Below, piece by piece: positions 1-10,778 of a stretch of DNA of 64,000 nt. Numbering within the stretch: the stretch's first letter is position 1; the number at the start of each line of letters is the position of its first letter. A program made the translations under genes and the position numbers. The DNA comes from Clusia tigrina (lineage: Eukaryota; Arthropoda; Insecta; Diptera; Clusiidae), in contig CAKKTE020000288.1 of the NCBI GenBank assembly GCA_920105625.2, positions 961,834 through 1,025,833 on the forward strand. Reading direction: 5' to 3'. The notes beneath the pieces were generated by a model, which did no database searches, was not told the origin of the DNA, and was given only the letters and a program-made list of their open reading frames with translations.

Positions 1-6
1 AACATA

Positions 7-53
7 CAAATGCTTGTAACTTTTTACTGGAGCGTCATAAAACCTTGAAATTT
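7..53 (+). repeat. Internal subrepeat, copy A
   Basis: This segment begins CAAATGCTTGTAACTTTTTA and aligns without gaps to residues 147-193 of the same monomer, with 29 of 47 positions identical by my count. Shared anchors are CAAATG, TAACTT, GG, CGTC, TA and AAA.TT. A shorter third relative may lie at 67-78, where TACTCGAGCCTC matches TACTGGAGCGTC (residues 25-36) at 10 of 12 positions. This suggests the 196-bp monomer arose from duplication of shorter units. The pair recurs in every monomer, so only this example is listed. Confidence 0.7.
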
Positions 54-146
54 AGTAACAATAAAGTACTCGAGCCTCTTGTCAATTTAAGTTATCGCTC
101 AAAGCTATGCTACCCTTGAGTCCCAAATCAAACACTGATAAATTTT

Positions 147-193
147 CAAATGGCCCTAACTTCTATACGGTACGTCCTACACTTATCAAAGTT
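147..193 (+). repeat. Internal subrepeat, copy B
   Basis: This segment begins CAAATGGCCCTAACTTCTAT and is the partner of residues 7-53, offset by 140 bp. The next monomer's copy A begins 56 bp further on. Similarity appears to continue past residue 53 of copy A if a single-base gap is allowed, so the ancestral unit may have been longer than 47 bp. The monomer would then be a diverged composite rather than one unique sequence. Confidence 0.7.
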
Positions 194-1261
194 TGCAACA
201 TACAAATGCTTGTAACTTTTTACTGGATCGTCATAAAACCTTGCAATTTTGTAACAATAACGTACTCGAGCCTCTTGTCAATTTAAGCTATCGCTCAAAG
301 CTATGCTACCCTTGAGTCCCAAATCAAACACTGATAAAGCTTCAAATGGCCCTGACTTCTATATGGTACGTCCTACAGCTATCAAAGTATGCAACATACA
401 AATACTTGCAACTTTTTACTGGAGCGTCATAAAACCTTGAAATTTAGTAACAATAAAGTACTCGAGCCTCTTGTCAATTTAAGTTATCGCTCAAAGCTAT
501 GCTACGCTTGAGTCCCAAATCAAACACTGATAAAACTTCAAATGGCCCTAGCTTCTATACGGTACGTCCTACACCTATCAAAGTTTGCAACATACAAATG
601 CTTGTAACTTTTTACTGGAGCGTCATAAAACCTTGAAATTTTGTAGCAATAAAGTACTCGAGCCTCTTGTCAATTTAAGCTATCGCTCAAAGCTATGCTA
701 CCCTTGAGTCCCAAATCAAACACTGATAAAACTTCAAATGGCCCTAACTTCTATACGGTGCGTCCTAAACCTGTCAAAGTTTGCAACATACAAATGCTTG
801 TAACTTTTTACTGGAGCGTCATAAAACCTTGCAATTTTGTAACAATAAAGTACTCGACCCTCTTGTTAATTTAAGCTCTCGCTCAAAGCTATGCTACCCT
901 TCAGTCCCAAATCAAACACTGATAAAACTGCAAATGGCCCTAACTTCTATACGGTACGTCCTACACCTATCAAAGTTTGCAACATACAAATGCTTGTAAC
1001 TTTTTACTGTAGCGCCATAAAACATTGAAATTTTGTAACAGTAAAGTACTCGACCCTCTTCTCAATTTAAGCTATCGCTCAAAGCTATGCTACCCTTCAG
1101 TCCCAAATCAAACACTGATAAAACTGCAAATGGCCCTAACTTCTATACGGTACGTCCTACACCTATCAAAGTTTGCAACAAACAAATGCTTGTAACTTTT
1201 TACTGGAACGTCATAAAACCTTGCAATTTTGTAACAATAAAGTACTCGAGCCTCTTGTCAA

Positions 1262-1279
1262 TTTAAGCAATCGCTTAAA
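1262..1279. repeat. Perfect 7-bp inverted repeat within a monomer (example)
   Basis: The sequence is TTTAAGC, loop AATC, GCTTAAA, so the two arms are exact reverse complements. The common monomer form at the same place is TTTAAGC, TATC, GCTCAAA, with one mismatched pair. The perfect form recurs across the window, for example near 2440, 3815, 4596, 7335, 12048, 16161, 22783, 31782, 43914 and 57349. It is normally followed by CTACCTTTGAG instead of CTACCCTTGAG, so the two changes travel together as one monomer type. Short dyads of this kind have been proposed as structural determinants in centromeric satellites that lack CENP-B boxes. A role here is inference. Confidence 0.8.
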
Positions 1280-2549
1280 GCTATGCTACCTTTGAGTCCC
1301 AAATCAAACACTGATAAAACTTCAAATGGACCTAACTTCTATACGGTACGTCCTACACCTATCAAAGTTTGCAACATACAAATGCTTGTAACTTTTTACT
1401 GGAGCGTCATAAAACCTTGAAATTTAGTAACAATAAAGTACTCGAGCCTCTTGTCAATTTAAGTTATCGCTCAAAGCTATGCTACCCTTGAGTCCCAAAT
1501 CAAACACTGATAAATTTTCAAATCGCCCTAACTTCTATACGGTACGTCCTACACTTATCAAAGTTTGCAACATACAAATGCTTGTAACTTTTTACTGGAG
1601 CGTCATAAAACCTTGCAATTTTGTAACAATAAAGTACTCGAGCCTCTTGTCAATTTAAGCTATCGCTCAAAGCTATGCTACCCTTGAGTCCCAAATCAAA
1701 CACTGATAAAGCTTCAAATGGCCCTGACTTCTATATGGTACGTCCTACAGCTATCAAAGTATGCAACATACAAATACTTGCAACTTTTTACTGGAGCGTC
1801 ATAAAACCTTGAAATTTAGTAACAATAAAGTACTCGAGCCTCTTGTCAATTTAAGTTATCGCTCAAAGCTATGCTACGCTTGAGTCCCAAATCAAACACT
1901 GATAAAACTTCAAATAGCCCTAGCTTCTATACGGTACGTCCTACACCTATCAAAGTTTGCAACATACAAATGCTTGTAACTTTTTACTGGAGCGTCATAA
2001 AACCTTGAAATTTTGTAGCAATAAAGTACTCGAGCCTCTTGTCAATTTAAGCTATCGCTCAAAGCTATGCTACCCTTGAGTCCCAAATCAAACACTGATA
2101 AAACTTCAAATGGCCCTAACTTCTATACGGTGCGTCCTAAACCTATCAAAGTTTGCAACATACAAATGCTTGTAACTTTTTACTGGAGCGTCATAAAACC
2201 TTGCAATTTTGTAACAGTAAAGTACTCGACCCTCTTCTCAATTTAAGCTCTCGCTCAAAGCTATGCTACCCTTCAGTCCCAAATCAAACACTGATAAAAC
2301 TGCAAATGGCCCTAACTTCTATACGGTACGTCCTACACCTATCAAAGTTTGCAACAAACAAATGCTTGTAACTTTTTACTGGAACGTCATAAAACCTTGC
2401 AATTTTGTAACAATAAAGTACTCGAGCCTCTTGTCAATTTAAGCAATCGCTTAAAGCTATGCTACCTTTGAGTCCCAAATCAAACACTGATAAAACTTCA
2501 AATGGCCCCTAACTTCTATACGGTACGTCCTACACCTATCAAAGTTTGC

Positions 2550-4509
2550 AACATACAAATGCTTGTAACTTTTTACTAGAGCGTCATAAAACCTTGAAAT
2601 TTTGTAACAATAAAGTACTCGAGCCTCTTGTCAATTTAAGCTATCGCTCAAACCTATGCTACCCTTGAGTCCCAAATCGAACACTGATAAAGCTTCAAAT
2701 GGCCCTGACTTCTATAGGGTACGTCCTACAGCTATCAAAGTTTGCAACATACAAATGCTTGTAACTTTTTACTGGAGCGTCACAAAACCTTGAAATTTTG
2801 TAACAATAAAGTACTCGAGCCTATTGTCAATTTAAGCTATCGCTCAAACCTATGCTACCCTTGAGTCCCAAATCGAACACTGATAAAGCTTCAAATGGCC
2901 CTGACTTCTATAGGGTATGTCCTACAGCTATCAAAGTTTGCAACATACAAATGCTTGTAACTTTTTACTGGAGCGTCACAAAACCTTGCAATTTTGTAAC
3001 AATAAAGTACTCGGGCCTCTTGTCAATTTAAGCTATTGCTCAGAGCTATGCTACCCTTCAGTCCCAAATCAAACACTGATAAAACTTCAAATGGCCCTAA
3101 CTTCTATACTGTACGTCCTACACTTCTCAAAGTTTGCAACATACAAATGCTTGTACCTTTTTACTGGAGCGTCATAAAACCTTGAAATTTTATAACAGTA
3201 AAGTACTCGAGCCTCTTGCCAATTTAAGCTATCGCTCAAAGCAATGCTACCCTTGAGTCCCAAATCGAACACTGATAAAATTTCAAATGGCCCTAACTTC
3301 TATACGGTACGTCCTACACCTATCAAAGTTTGCAACATACAAATGCTTGTAACTTTTTACTGGAGCGTCATAAAACCTTGAAATTTAGTAACAATAAAGT
3401 ACTCGAGCCTCTTGTCAATTTAAGTTATCGCTCAAAGCTATGCTACCCTTGAGTCCCAAATCAAACACTGATAAAACTTCAAATGGCCCTAACTTCTATA
3501 CGGTACGTCCTACACCTATCAAAGTTTGCAACATACAAATGCTTGTAACTTTTTACTGTAGCGTCATAAAACCTTGAAATTTTGTAACAGTAAAGTACTC
3601 GACCCTCTTCTCAATTTAAGCTATCGCTCAAAGCTATGCTACCCTTGAGCCCCAAATCGAACAGTGATAAAACTTCAAATGGCCCTAACTTCTATACGGT
3701 ACGTCCTACACCTATCAAAGTTTGCAACAAACAAATGCTTGTAACTTTTTACTGGAACGTCATAAAACCTTGCAATTTTGTAACAATAAAGTACTCGAGC
3801 CTCTTGTCAATTTAAGCAATCGCTTAAAGCTATGCTACCTTTGAGTCCCAAATCAAACACTGATAAAACTTCAAATGGCCCTAACTTCTATACGGTACGT
3901 CCTACACCTATCAAAGTTTGCAACATACAAATGCTTGTAACTTTTTACTAGAGCGTCATAAAACCTTGAAATTTTGTAACAATAAAGTACTCGAGCCTCT
4001 TGTCAATTTAAGCTATCGCTCAAACCTATGCTACCCTTGAGTCCCAAATCGAACACTGATAAAGCTTCAAATGGCCCTGACTTCTATAGGGTACGTCCTA
4101 CAGCTATCAAAGTTTGCAACATACAAATGCTTGTAACTTTTTACTGGAGCGTCACAAAACCTTGCAATTTTGTAACAATAAAGTACTCGGGCCTCTTGTC
4201 AATTTAAGCTATCGCTCAGAGCTATGCTACCCTTCAGTCCCAAATCAAACACTGATAAAACTTCAAATGGCCCTAACTTCTATACTGTACGTCCTACACT
4301 TCTCAAAGTTTGCAACATACAAATGCTTGTACCTTTTTACTGGAGCGTCATAAAACCTTGAAATTTTATAACAGTAAAGTACTCGAGCCTCTTGCCAATT
4401 TAAGCTATCGCTCAAAGCAATGCTACCCTTGAGTCCCAAATCGAACACTGATAAAACTTCAAATGGCCCTAACTTCTATACGGTACATCCTACACCTATC
4501 AAAGGTTGC
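2550..4509 (+). repeat. Higher-order repeat A': 7-monomer cycle (2550-3921) with partial second copy
   Basis: The monomer at 2550 (ACTAGAGCGTC, AACCTATGC, ATCGAACAC, CTATAGGGT) recurs at 3922. The monomer at 2942 (CTCGGGCCTC, CTCAGAGC, CTATACTGT, CACTTCTC) recurs at 4118. The monomer at 3138 (GTACCTTTTT, TATAACAGTAAAG, CTTGCC, GCAATGC) recurs at 4314. The second copy skips the equivalent of the 2746 monomer, so part of the spacing is six monomers (1,176 bp) instead of seven. The cycle also contains the AACAAAC/CTGGAACGTC monomer of block A at 3726, so A and A' share parts. Confidence 0.82.
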
Positions 4510-5097
4510 AGCATACAAATGCTTGTAACTTTTTACTGGAGCGTCATAAAACCTTGAAATTTTGTAACAATAAAGTACTCGAGCCTCTTGTCAATTTAAG
4601 CAATCGCTTAAAGCTATGCTACCTTTGAGTCCCAAATCAAACACTGATAAAACTTCAAATGGACCTAACTTCTATACGGTACGTCCTACACCTATCAAAG
4701 TTTGCAACATACAAATGCTTGTAACTTTTTACTGGAGCGTCATAAAACCTTGAAATTTAGTAACAATAAAGTACTCGAGCCTCTTGTCAATTTAAGTTAT
4801 CGCTCAAAGCTATGCTACCCTTGAGTCCCAAATCAAACACTGATAAATTTTCAAATGGCCCTAACTTCTATACGGTACGTCCTACACTTATCAAAGTTTG
4901 CAACATACAAATGCTTGTAACTTTTTACTGGAGCGTCATAAAACTTTGCAATTTTGTAACAATAAAGTACTCGAGCCTCTTGTCAATTTAAGCTATCGCT
5001 CAAAGCTATGCTACCCTTGAGTCCCAAATCAAACACTGATAAAGCTTCAAATGGCCCTGACTTCTATATGGTACGTCCTACAGCTATCAAAGTATGC
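4510..5097 (+). repeat. Three-monomer block reused from higher-order repeat A
   Basis: The order of monomer types matches 1177-1764: a perfect-dyad monomer with AATGGACCTAAC, then one with AAATTTAGTAAC and AAATTTTC, then one with AAAGCTTC, CTATATGGT and AAGTATGC. The first monomer opens with AGCATACAAATG (after GGTTGC) in place of AACAAAC, so its left end comes from another monomer type. This looks like a block transposed within the array by unequal exchange or conversion. Confidence 0.72.
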
Positions 5098-5685
5098 AAC
5101 ATACAAATACTTGCAACTTTTTACTGGAGCGTCATAAAACCTTGAAATTTTGTAACAATAAAGTCCTCGAGCCTCTTGTCAATATAAGCAATCGCTTAAA
5201 GCTATGCTACCTTTGAGTCCCAAATCAAACACTGATAAAACTTAAAATGGCCGTAACTTCTATACGGTACGTCCTACACCAATCATAGTTCGCAATATAC
5301 AAATGCTTGCAACTTTTTACTTGAGCGTCATAAAACCTTGCAATTTTGTAACAATAAAGTACTCGAGCCTCTTGTCAATTTAAGCTATCGCTCAGAGCTA
5401 TGCTACCCTTCAGTACAAAATCAAACACTGATAAAACTTCAAATGGCCCTAACTTCTATACGGTACGTCCTACACCTATCAAAGTTTGCAACATACAAAT
5501 GCTTGTAACTTTTTACTGGAGCGTCATAAAACCTTGCAATTTTGTAACAATAAAGTACTCGAGCCTCTTGTTAATTTAAGCTATCGCTCCAAGCTATGCT
5601 ACCCTTGAGTCCCAAATCAAACACTGATAAAACTTCAAATGGCCCTAACTCCTATACGGTACGTCCTACACCTATCAAAGTTTGC
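5098..5685 (+). repeat. Satellite monomers, no clear higher-order partner
   Basis: Three monomers sit between defined blocks. The first has AATACTTGCAAC and a perfect-dyad context with two private changes (AAGTCCTCGAG and AATATAAGC). The second begins with AATATAC and has TTGAGCGTC and CAGTACAAAATC, a type that becomes common after 16 kb. I did not find a second array segment with the same order. Confidence 0.6.
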
Positions 5686-8600
5686 AACATACAAATGCTT
5701 GTACCTTTTTACTGGAGCGTCATAAAACCTTGAAATTTTATAACAGTAAAGTACTCGAGCCTCTTGTCAATTTAAGCTATCGCTCAAAGCAATGCTACCC
5801 TTGAGTCCCAAATCGAACACTGATAAAACTTCAAATGGCCCTAATTTCTGTACGGTACGTCCTACACCTATCAAAGTTTGCAACATACAAATGCTTGCAA
5901 CTTTTTACTGGAGCGTCATAAAACCTTGAAATTTTGTAACAATAAAGTACTCGAGCCTCTTGTCAATTTAAGCTATCGCTCAAAGCTATGCTACCCTTGA
6001 GTCCCAAATCAAACACTGATAAAGCTTCAAATGGCCCTGACTTCTATACGGTACGTCCTACAGCTATCAAAGTTTGCAACATACAAATGCTTGTAACTTT
6101 TTACTGGAGCGTCACAAAACCTTGCAACTTTGTAACAATAAAGTACTCGAGCCTCTTGTCAATTTAAGCTATCGCTCAGAGCTATGCTACCCTTCAGTCC
6201 CAAATCAAACAATGATAAAACTTCAAATGGCCCTAACTTCTATACTGTACGTCCTACACTTCTCAAAGTTTGCAACATACAAATGCTTGTAACTTTTTAC
6301 TAGAGCGTCATAAAACCTTGAAATTTTGTAACAATAAAATACTCAAGCCTCAGTCAATTTAAGATATCGCTCAAAGCTATGCTACCCTTGAGTCCCAAAT
6401 CAAACACTGATAAAGCTTCAAATGGCCCTGACTTCTATACGGTACGTCCTACAGCTATCAAAGTATGCAACATACAAATACTTGCAACTTTTTACTGGAG
6501 CGTCATAAAACCTTGAAATTTTGTAACAATAAAGTACTCGAGCCTCTTGTCAATTTAAGCTATCGCTTAAAGCTATGCTACCTTTGAGTCCCAAATCAAA
6601 CATTGATAAAACTTCAAATGGCCCTAACTTCTATACGGTACGTCCTACACCTATCAAAGTTTGCAATATACAAATGCTTGTAACTTTTTACTTGAGCGTC
6701 ATAAAACCTTGCAATTTTGTAACAATAAAGTACTCAAGCCTCTTGTCAATTTAAGCTATCGCTCAAAGCTATGCTACCCTTGAGTACCAAATCAAACACT
6801 GATAAAGCTTCAAATGGCCCTGACTGCTATACGGTACGTCCTACACCTATCAAAGTTTGCAACATACAAATGCTTGTAACTTTTTACTGGAGCGTCATAA
6901 AACCTTGCAATTTTGTAACAATAAAGTACTCGAGCCTCTTGTTAATTTAAGCTATCGCTCAAAGCTATGCTACCCTTGAGTCCCAAATCAAACACTGATA
7001 AAACTTCAAATGGCCCTAACTCCTATACGGTACGTCCTACACCTATCAAAGTTTGCAACATACAAATGCTTGTACCTTTTTACTGGAGCGTCATAAAACC
7101 TTGAAATTTTATAACAGTAAAGTACTCGAGCCTCTTGTCAATTTAAGCTATCGCTCAAAGCAATGCTACCCTTGAGTCCCAAATCGAACACTGATAAAAC
7201 TTCAAATGGCCCTAAATTCTATACGGTACGTCCTACACCTATCAAAGGTTGCAGCATACAAATGCTTGTAACTTTTTACTGGAGCGTCATAAAAATTTGA
7301 AATTTTGTAACAATAAAGTACTCGAGCCTCTTGTCAATTTAAGCAATCGCTTAAAGCTATGCTACCTTTGAGTCCCAAATCAAACACTGATAAAACTTCA
7401 AATGGACCTAACTTCTATGCGGTACGTCCTACACCTATCAAAGATTGCAACATACAAATGCTTGTAACTTTTTACTGGAGCGTCATAAAACCTTAAAATT
7501 TAGTAACAATAAAGTACTCGAGCCTCTTGTCAATTTAAGTTATCGCTCAAAGCTATGCTACCCTTGAGTCCCAAATCAAACAGTGATAAAACTTCAAATG
7601 GCCCTAACTTCTATACGGTACGTCCTACACCTATCAAAGTTTGCAACAAACAAATGCTTGTAACTTTTTACTGGATCGTCATAAAACCTTGCAATTTTGT
7701 AACAATAAAGTACTCGAGCCTCTTGTCAATTTAAGCAATCGCTTAAAGCTATGCTACCTTTGAGTCCCAAATCAAACACTGATAAAACTTCAAATGGCCC
7801 TAACTTCTATACGGTACGTTCTACACCTATCAAAGTTTGCAACATACAAATGCTTGTAACTTTTTACTAGAGCGTCATAAAACCTTGAAATTTTGTAACA
7901 ATAAAGTACTCGAGCCTCTTGTCAATTTAAGCTATCGCTCAAAGCTATGCTACCCTTGAGTCCCAAATCAAACACTAATAAAGCTTCAAATGGCCCTGAC
8001 TTCTATACGGTACGTCCTACAGCTATCAAAGTTTGCAACATACAAATGCTTGTAACTTTTTACTGGAGCGTCACAAAACCTTGCAATTTTGTAACAATAA
8101 AGTACTCGAGCCTCTTGTCAATTTAAGCTATCGCTCAGAGCTATGCTACCCTTCAGTCCCAAATCAAACACTGATAAAACTTCAAATGGCCCTAACTTCT
8201 ATACTGTACGTCCTACACTTCTCAAAGTTTGCAACATACAAATGCTTGTACCGTTTTACTGGAGCGTCATAAAACCTTGAAATTTTATAACAGTAAACTA
8301 CTCGAGCCTCTTGCCAATTTAAGCTATCGCTCAAAGCAATGCTACCCTTGAGTCCCAAATCAAACACTGATAAAACTTCAAATGGCCCTAACTCCTATAC
8401 GGTACGTCCTACACCTATCAAAGTTTGCAACATACAAATGCTTGTACCTTTTTACTGGAGCGTCATAAAACCTTGAAATTTTATAACAGTAAAGTACTCG
8501 AGCCTCTTGTCAATTTAAGCTATCGCTCAAAGCAATGCTACCCTTGAGTCCCAAATCGAACACTGATAAAACTTCAAATGGCCCTAATTTCTGTACGGTA

Positions 8601-10778
8601 CGTCCTACACCTATCAAAGTTTGCAACATACAAATGCTTGCAACTTTTTACTGGAGCGTCATAAAACCTTGAAATTTTGTAACAATAAAGTACTCGAGCC
8701 TCTTGTCAATTTAAGCTATCGCTCAAAGCTATGCTACCCTTGAGTCCCAAATCAAACACTGATAAAGCTTCAAATGGCCCTGACTTCTATACGGTACGTC
8801 CTACAGCTATCAAAGTTTGCAACATACAAATGCTTGTAACTTTTTACTGGAGCGTCACAAAACCTTGCAATTTTGTAACAATAAAGTACTCGAGCCTCTT
8901 GTCAATTTAAGCTATCGCTCAGAGCTATGCTACCCTTCAGTCCCAAATCAAACAATGATAAAACTTCAAATGGCCCTAACTTCTATACTGTACGTCCTAC
9001 ACTTCTCAAAGTTTGCAACATACAAATGCTTGTAACTTTTTACTAGAGCGTCATAAAACCTTGAAATTTTGTAACAATAAAATACTCAAGCCTCAGTCAA
9101 TTTAAGATATCGCTCAAAGCTATGCTACCCTTGAGTCCCAAATCAAACACTGATAAAGCTTCAAATGGCCCTGACTTCTATACGGTACGTCCTACAGCTA
9201 TCAAAGTATGCAACATACAAATACTTGCAACTTTTTACTGGAGCGTCATAAAACCTTGAAATTTTGTAACAATAAAGTACTCGAGCCTCTTGTCAATTTA
9301 AGCTATCGCTCAGAGCTATGATACCCTTCAGTCCCAAATCAAACGCTGATAAAACTTCAAATGGCCCTAACTTATATACTGTACGTCCTACACTTCTCAA
9401 AGTTTGCAACATACAAATGCTTGTAACTTTTTACTAGAGCGTCATAAAACCTTGAAATTTTGTAACAATAAAATACTCAAGCCTCAGTCAATTTAAGCTA
9501 TCGCTCAAAGCTATGCTACCCTTGAGTCCCAAATCAAACACTGATAAAGCTTCAAATGGCCCTGACTTCTATACGGTACGTCCTACAGCTATCAAAGTAT
9601 GCAACATACAAATACTTGCAACTTTTTACTGGAGCGTCATAAAACCTTGAAATTTTGTAACAATAAAGTACTCGAGCCTCTTGTCAATTTAAGCTATCGC
9701 TCAGAGCTATGATACCCTTCAGTCCCAAATCAAACGCTGATAAAACTTCAAATGGCCCTAACTTATATACTGTACGTCCTACACCTATCAAAGTTTGCAA
9801 CATACAAATGCTTGTAACTTTTTACTGGAGCGTCATAAAACCTTGCAATTTTGTAACAATAAAGTACTCGAGCCTCTTGTTAATTTAATCTATCGCTCAA
9901 AGCTATGCTACCCTTGAGTCCCAAATCAAACACTGATAAAACTTCAAATGGCCCTAACTCCTATACGGTACGTCCTACACCTATCAAAGTTTGCAACATA
10001 CAAATGCTTGTACCTTTTTACTGGAGCGTCATAAAACCTTGAAATTTTATAACAGTAAAGTACTCGAGCCTCTTGTCAATTTAAGCTATCGCTCAAAGCA
10101 ATGCTACCCTTGAGTCCCAAATCGAACACTGATAAAACTTCAAATGGCCCTAAATTCTATACGGTACGTCCTACACCTATCAAAGGTTGCAGCATACAAA
10201 TGCTTGTAACTTTTTACTGGAGCGTCATAAAAATTTGAAATTTTGTAACAATAAAGTACTCGAGCCTCTTGTCAATTTAAGCAATCGCTTAAAGCTATGC
10301 TACCTTTGAGTCCCAAATCAAACACTGATAAAACTTCAAATGGACCTAACTTCTATGCGGTACGTCCTACACCTATCAAAGATTGCAACATACAAATGCT
10401 TGTAACTTTTTACTGGAGCGTCATAAAACCTTAAAATTTAGTAACAATAAAGTACTCGAGCCTCTTGTCAATTTAAGTTATCGCTCAAAGCTATGCTACC
10501 CTTGAGTCCCAAATCAAACAGTGATAAAACTTCAAATGGCCCTAACTTCTATACGGTACGTCCTACACCTATCAAAGTTTGCAACAAACAAATGCTTGTA
10601 ACTTTTTACTGGATCGTCATAAAACCTTGCAATTTTGTAACAATAAAGTACTCGAGCCTCTTGTCAATTTAAGCAATCGCTTAAAGCTATGCTACCTTTG
10701 AGTCCCAAATCAAACACTGATAAAACTTCAAATGGCCCTAACTTCTATACGGTACGTCCTACACCTATCAAAGTTTGC
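5686..10778 (+). repeat. Long-range duplication, 14-15 monomers (about 2.74-2.94 kb spacing)
   Basis: 5,686-6,550 corresponds to 8,429-9,293 at an offset of 2,743 bp (14 monomers). Shared rare marks are CTAATTTCTGTACGG, AACAATGATAAAAC, and the AATACTCAAGCCTCAGTCAA monomer with one base missing. 6,861-7,840 corresponds to 9,799-10,778 at an offset of 2,938 bp (about 15 monomers). Shared marks are CATAAAAATTTGAAATTTTG, CTATGCGGTACG, AAAGATTGC, CCTTAAAATTTAG and CTGGATCGTC. The offset grows by one monomer because a dimer has been duplicated at 9,017-9,798. Confidence 0.85.
9017..9798 (+). repeat. Tandem dimer duplication, 391-bp unit
   Basis: 9,017-9,407 and 9,408-9,798 have the same two monomer types in order: the CTCAAGCCTCAGTCAA monomer, then the ATACTTGCAAC monomer. 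The second monomer carries CTATGATACCCTTCAG, AAACGCTG and CTTATATACTG in both copies. The unit is one base under two monomers because of the inherited CCTCAGTC deletion. The two copies differ at only a few bases, implying a recent event. Confidence 0.85.

Larger units (their letters stand above)
1..196 (+). repeat. Reference monomer, with its internal layout
   Basis: This first complete copy serves as a reference for the others. Residues 7-53 and 147-193 form an internal degenerate repeat. Residues 66-74 hold overlapping ScaI (AGTACT) and XhoI (CTCGAG) sites that most monomers keep. Residues 84-101 form an imperfect dyad, TTTAAGC/GCTCAAA type, around a 4-base loop. Residues 104-120 (GCTATGCTACCCTTGAG) are strongly conserved, apart from the 9-bp-short variant. 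Residues 165-180 carry the ATACGGTACGTCC segment. Composition is 44 C, 26 G and 126 A+T. This copy has the AAATTTAGTAAC and AAATTTTCAAATGG variants, which recur at 1373 and 4706. Where the monomer is taken to begin is arbitrary. Confidence 0.95.
1..2549 (+). repeat. Higher-order repeat A: 7-monomer unit, then a 6-monomer version
   Basis: Copy 1 is 1-1372 and copy 2 is 1373-2549. Monomer-specific marks recur in order at +1372: AAATTTTC in monomer 1, CTATATGGT with AAGTATGC in monomer 2, ATACTTGCAAC with CTACGCTTGAG and CCCTAGCTTC in monomer 3, and TTGTAGCAAT with GGTGCGTCCTAAACC in monomer 4. In copy 2, monomers 5 and 6 are merged into one mosaic monomer at 2157-2352, so the copy is one monomer short. 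The closing monomer (AACAAACAAATGC, CTGGAACGTC and the perfect dyad) is at 1177 in copy 1 and 2353 in copy 2. An extra C near 2510 makes copy 2 1,177 bp long. Confidence 0.88.

Noticed and set aside
7..193. 14-bp ancestral period, since internal offsets 42, 56, 98, 140 and the full 196 are all multiples of 14
   Set aside because: I could not see a 14-bp motif recurring through the monomer. Only three related spots define the offsets, so the arithmetic may be chance.
781..999. Recurrent 71-79-codon open frames on the + strand (for example 781-999, 2153-2371, 28557-28775, 57451-57669)
   Set aside because: They begin at the TTG of the repeat word GTTTGCAACATAC and end at the TAA of CTTGTAACTT in the next monomer. 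A 196-bp unit shifts frame each time, so no frame continues. Substitutions and out-of-frame deletions are tolerated freely. They are satellite by-products, not genes.
2668..2690. Pol III B-box or tRNA T-arm on the minus strand (GTTCGATTTGGG in AAATCGAAC variants)
   Set aside because: The GTTCGA core matches, but the CC that should follow is TG, there is no A box at a suitable distance, and no cloverleaf can be drawn. It is a one-base variant of GTTTGATTTGGG.
3087..3272. Minus-strand frames of 61-68 codons (3087-3272, 4263-4448, 8182-8367, 25771-25956, 36142-36327)
   Set aside because: They are the reverse complement of the same repeat in monomers with the GCAATGC or CCATTGAG variants. Recurrence follows higher-order copies, not selection on protein.
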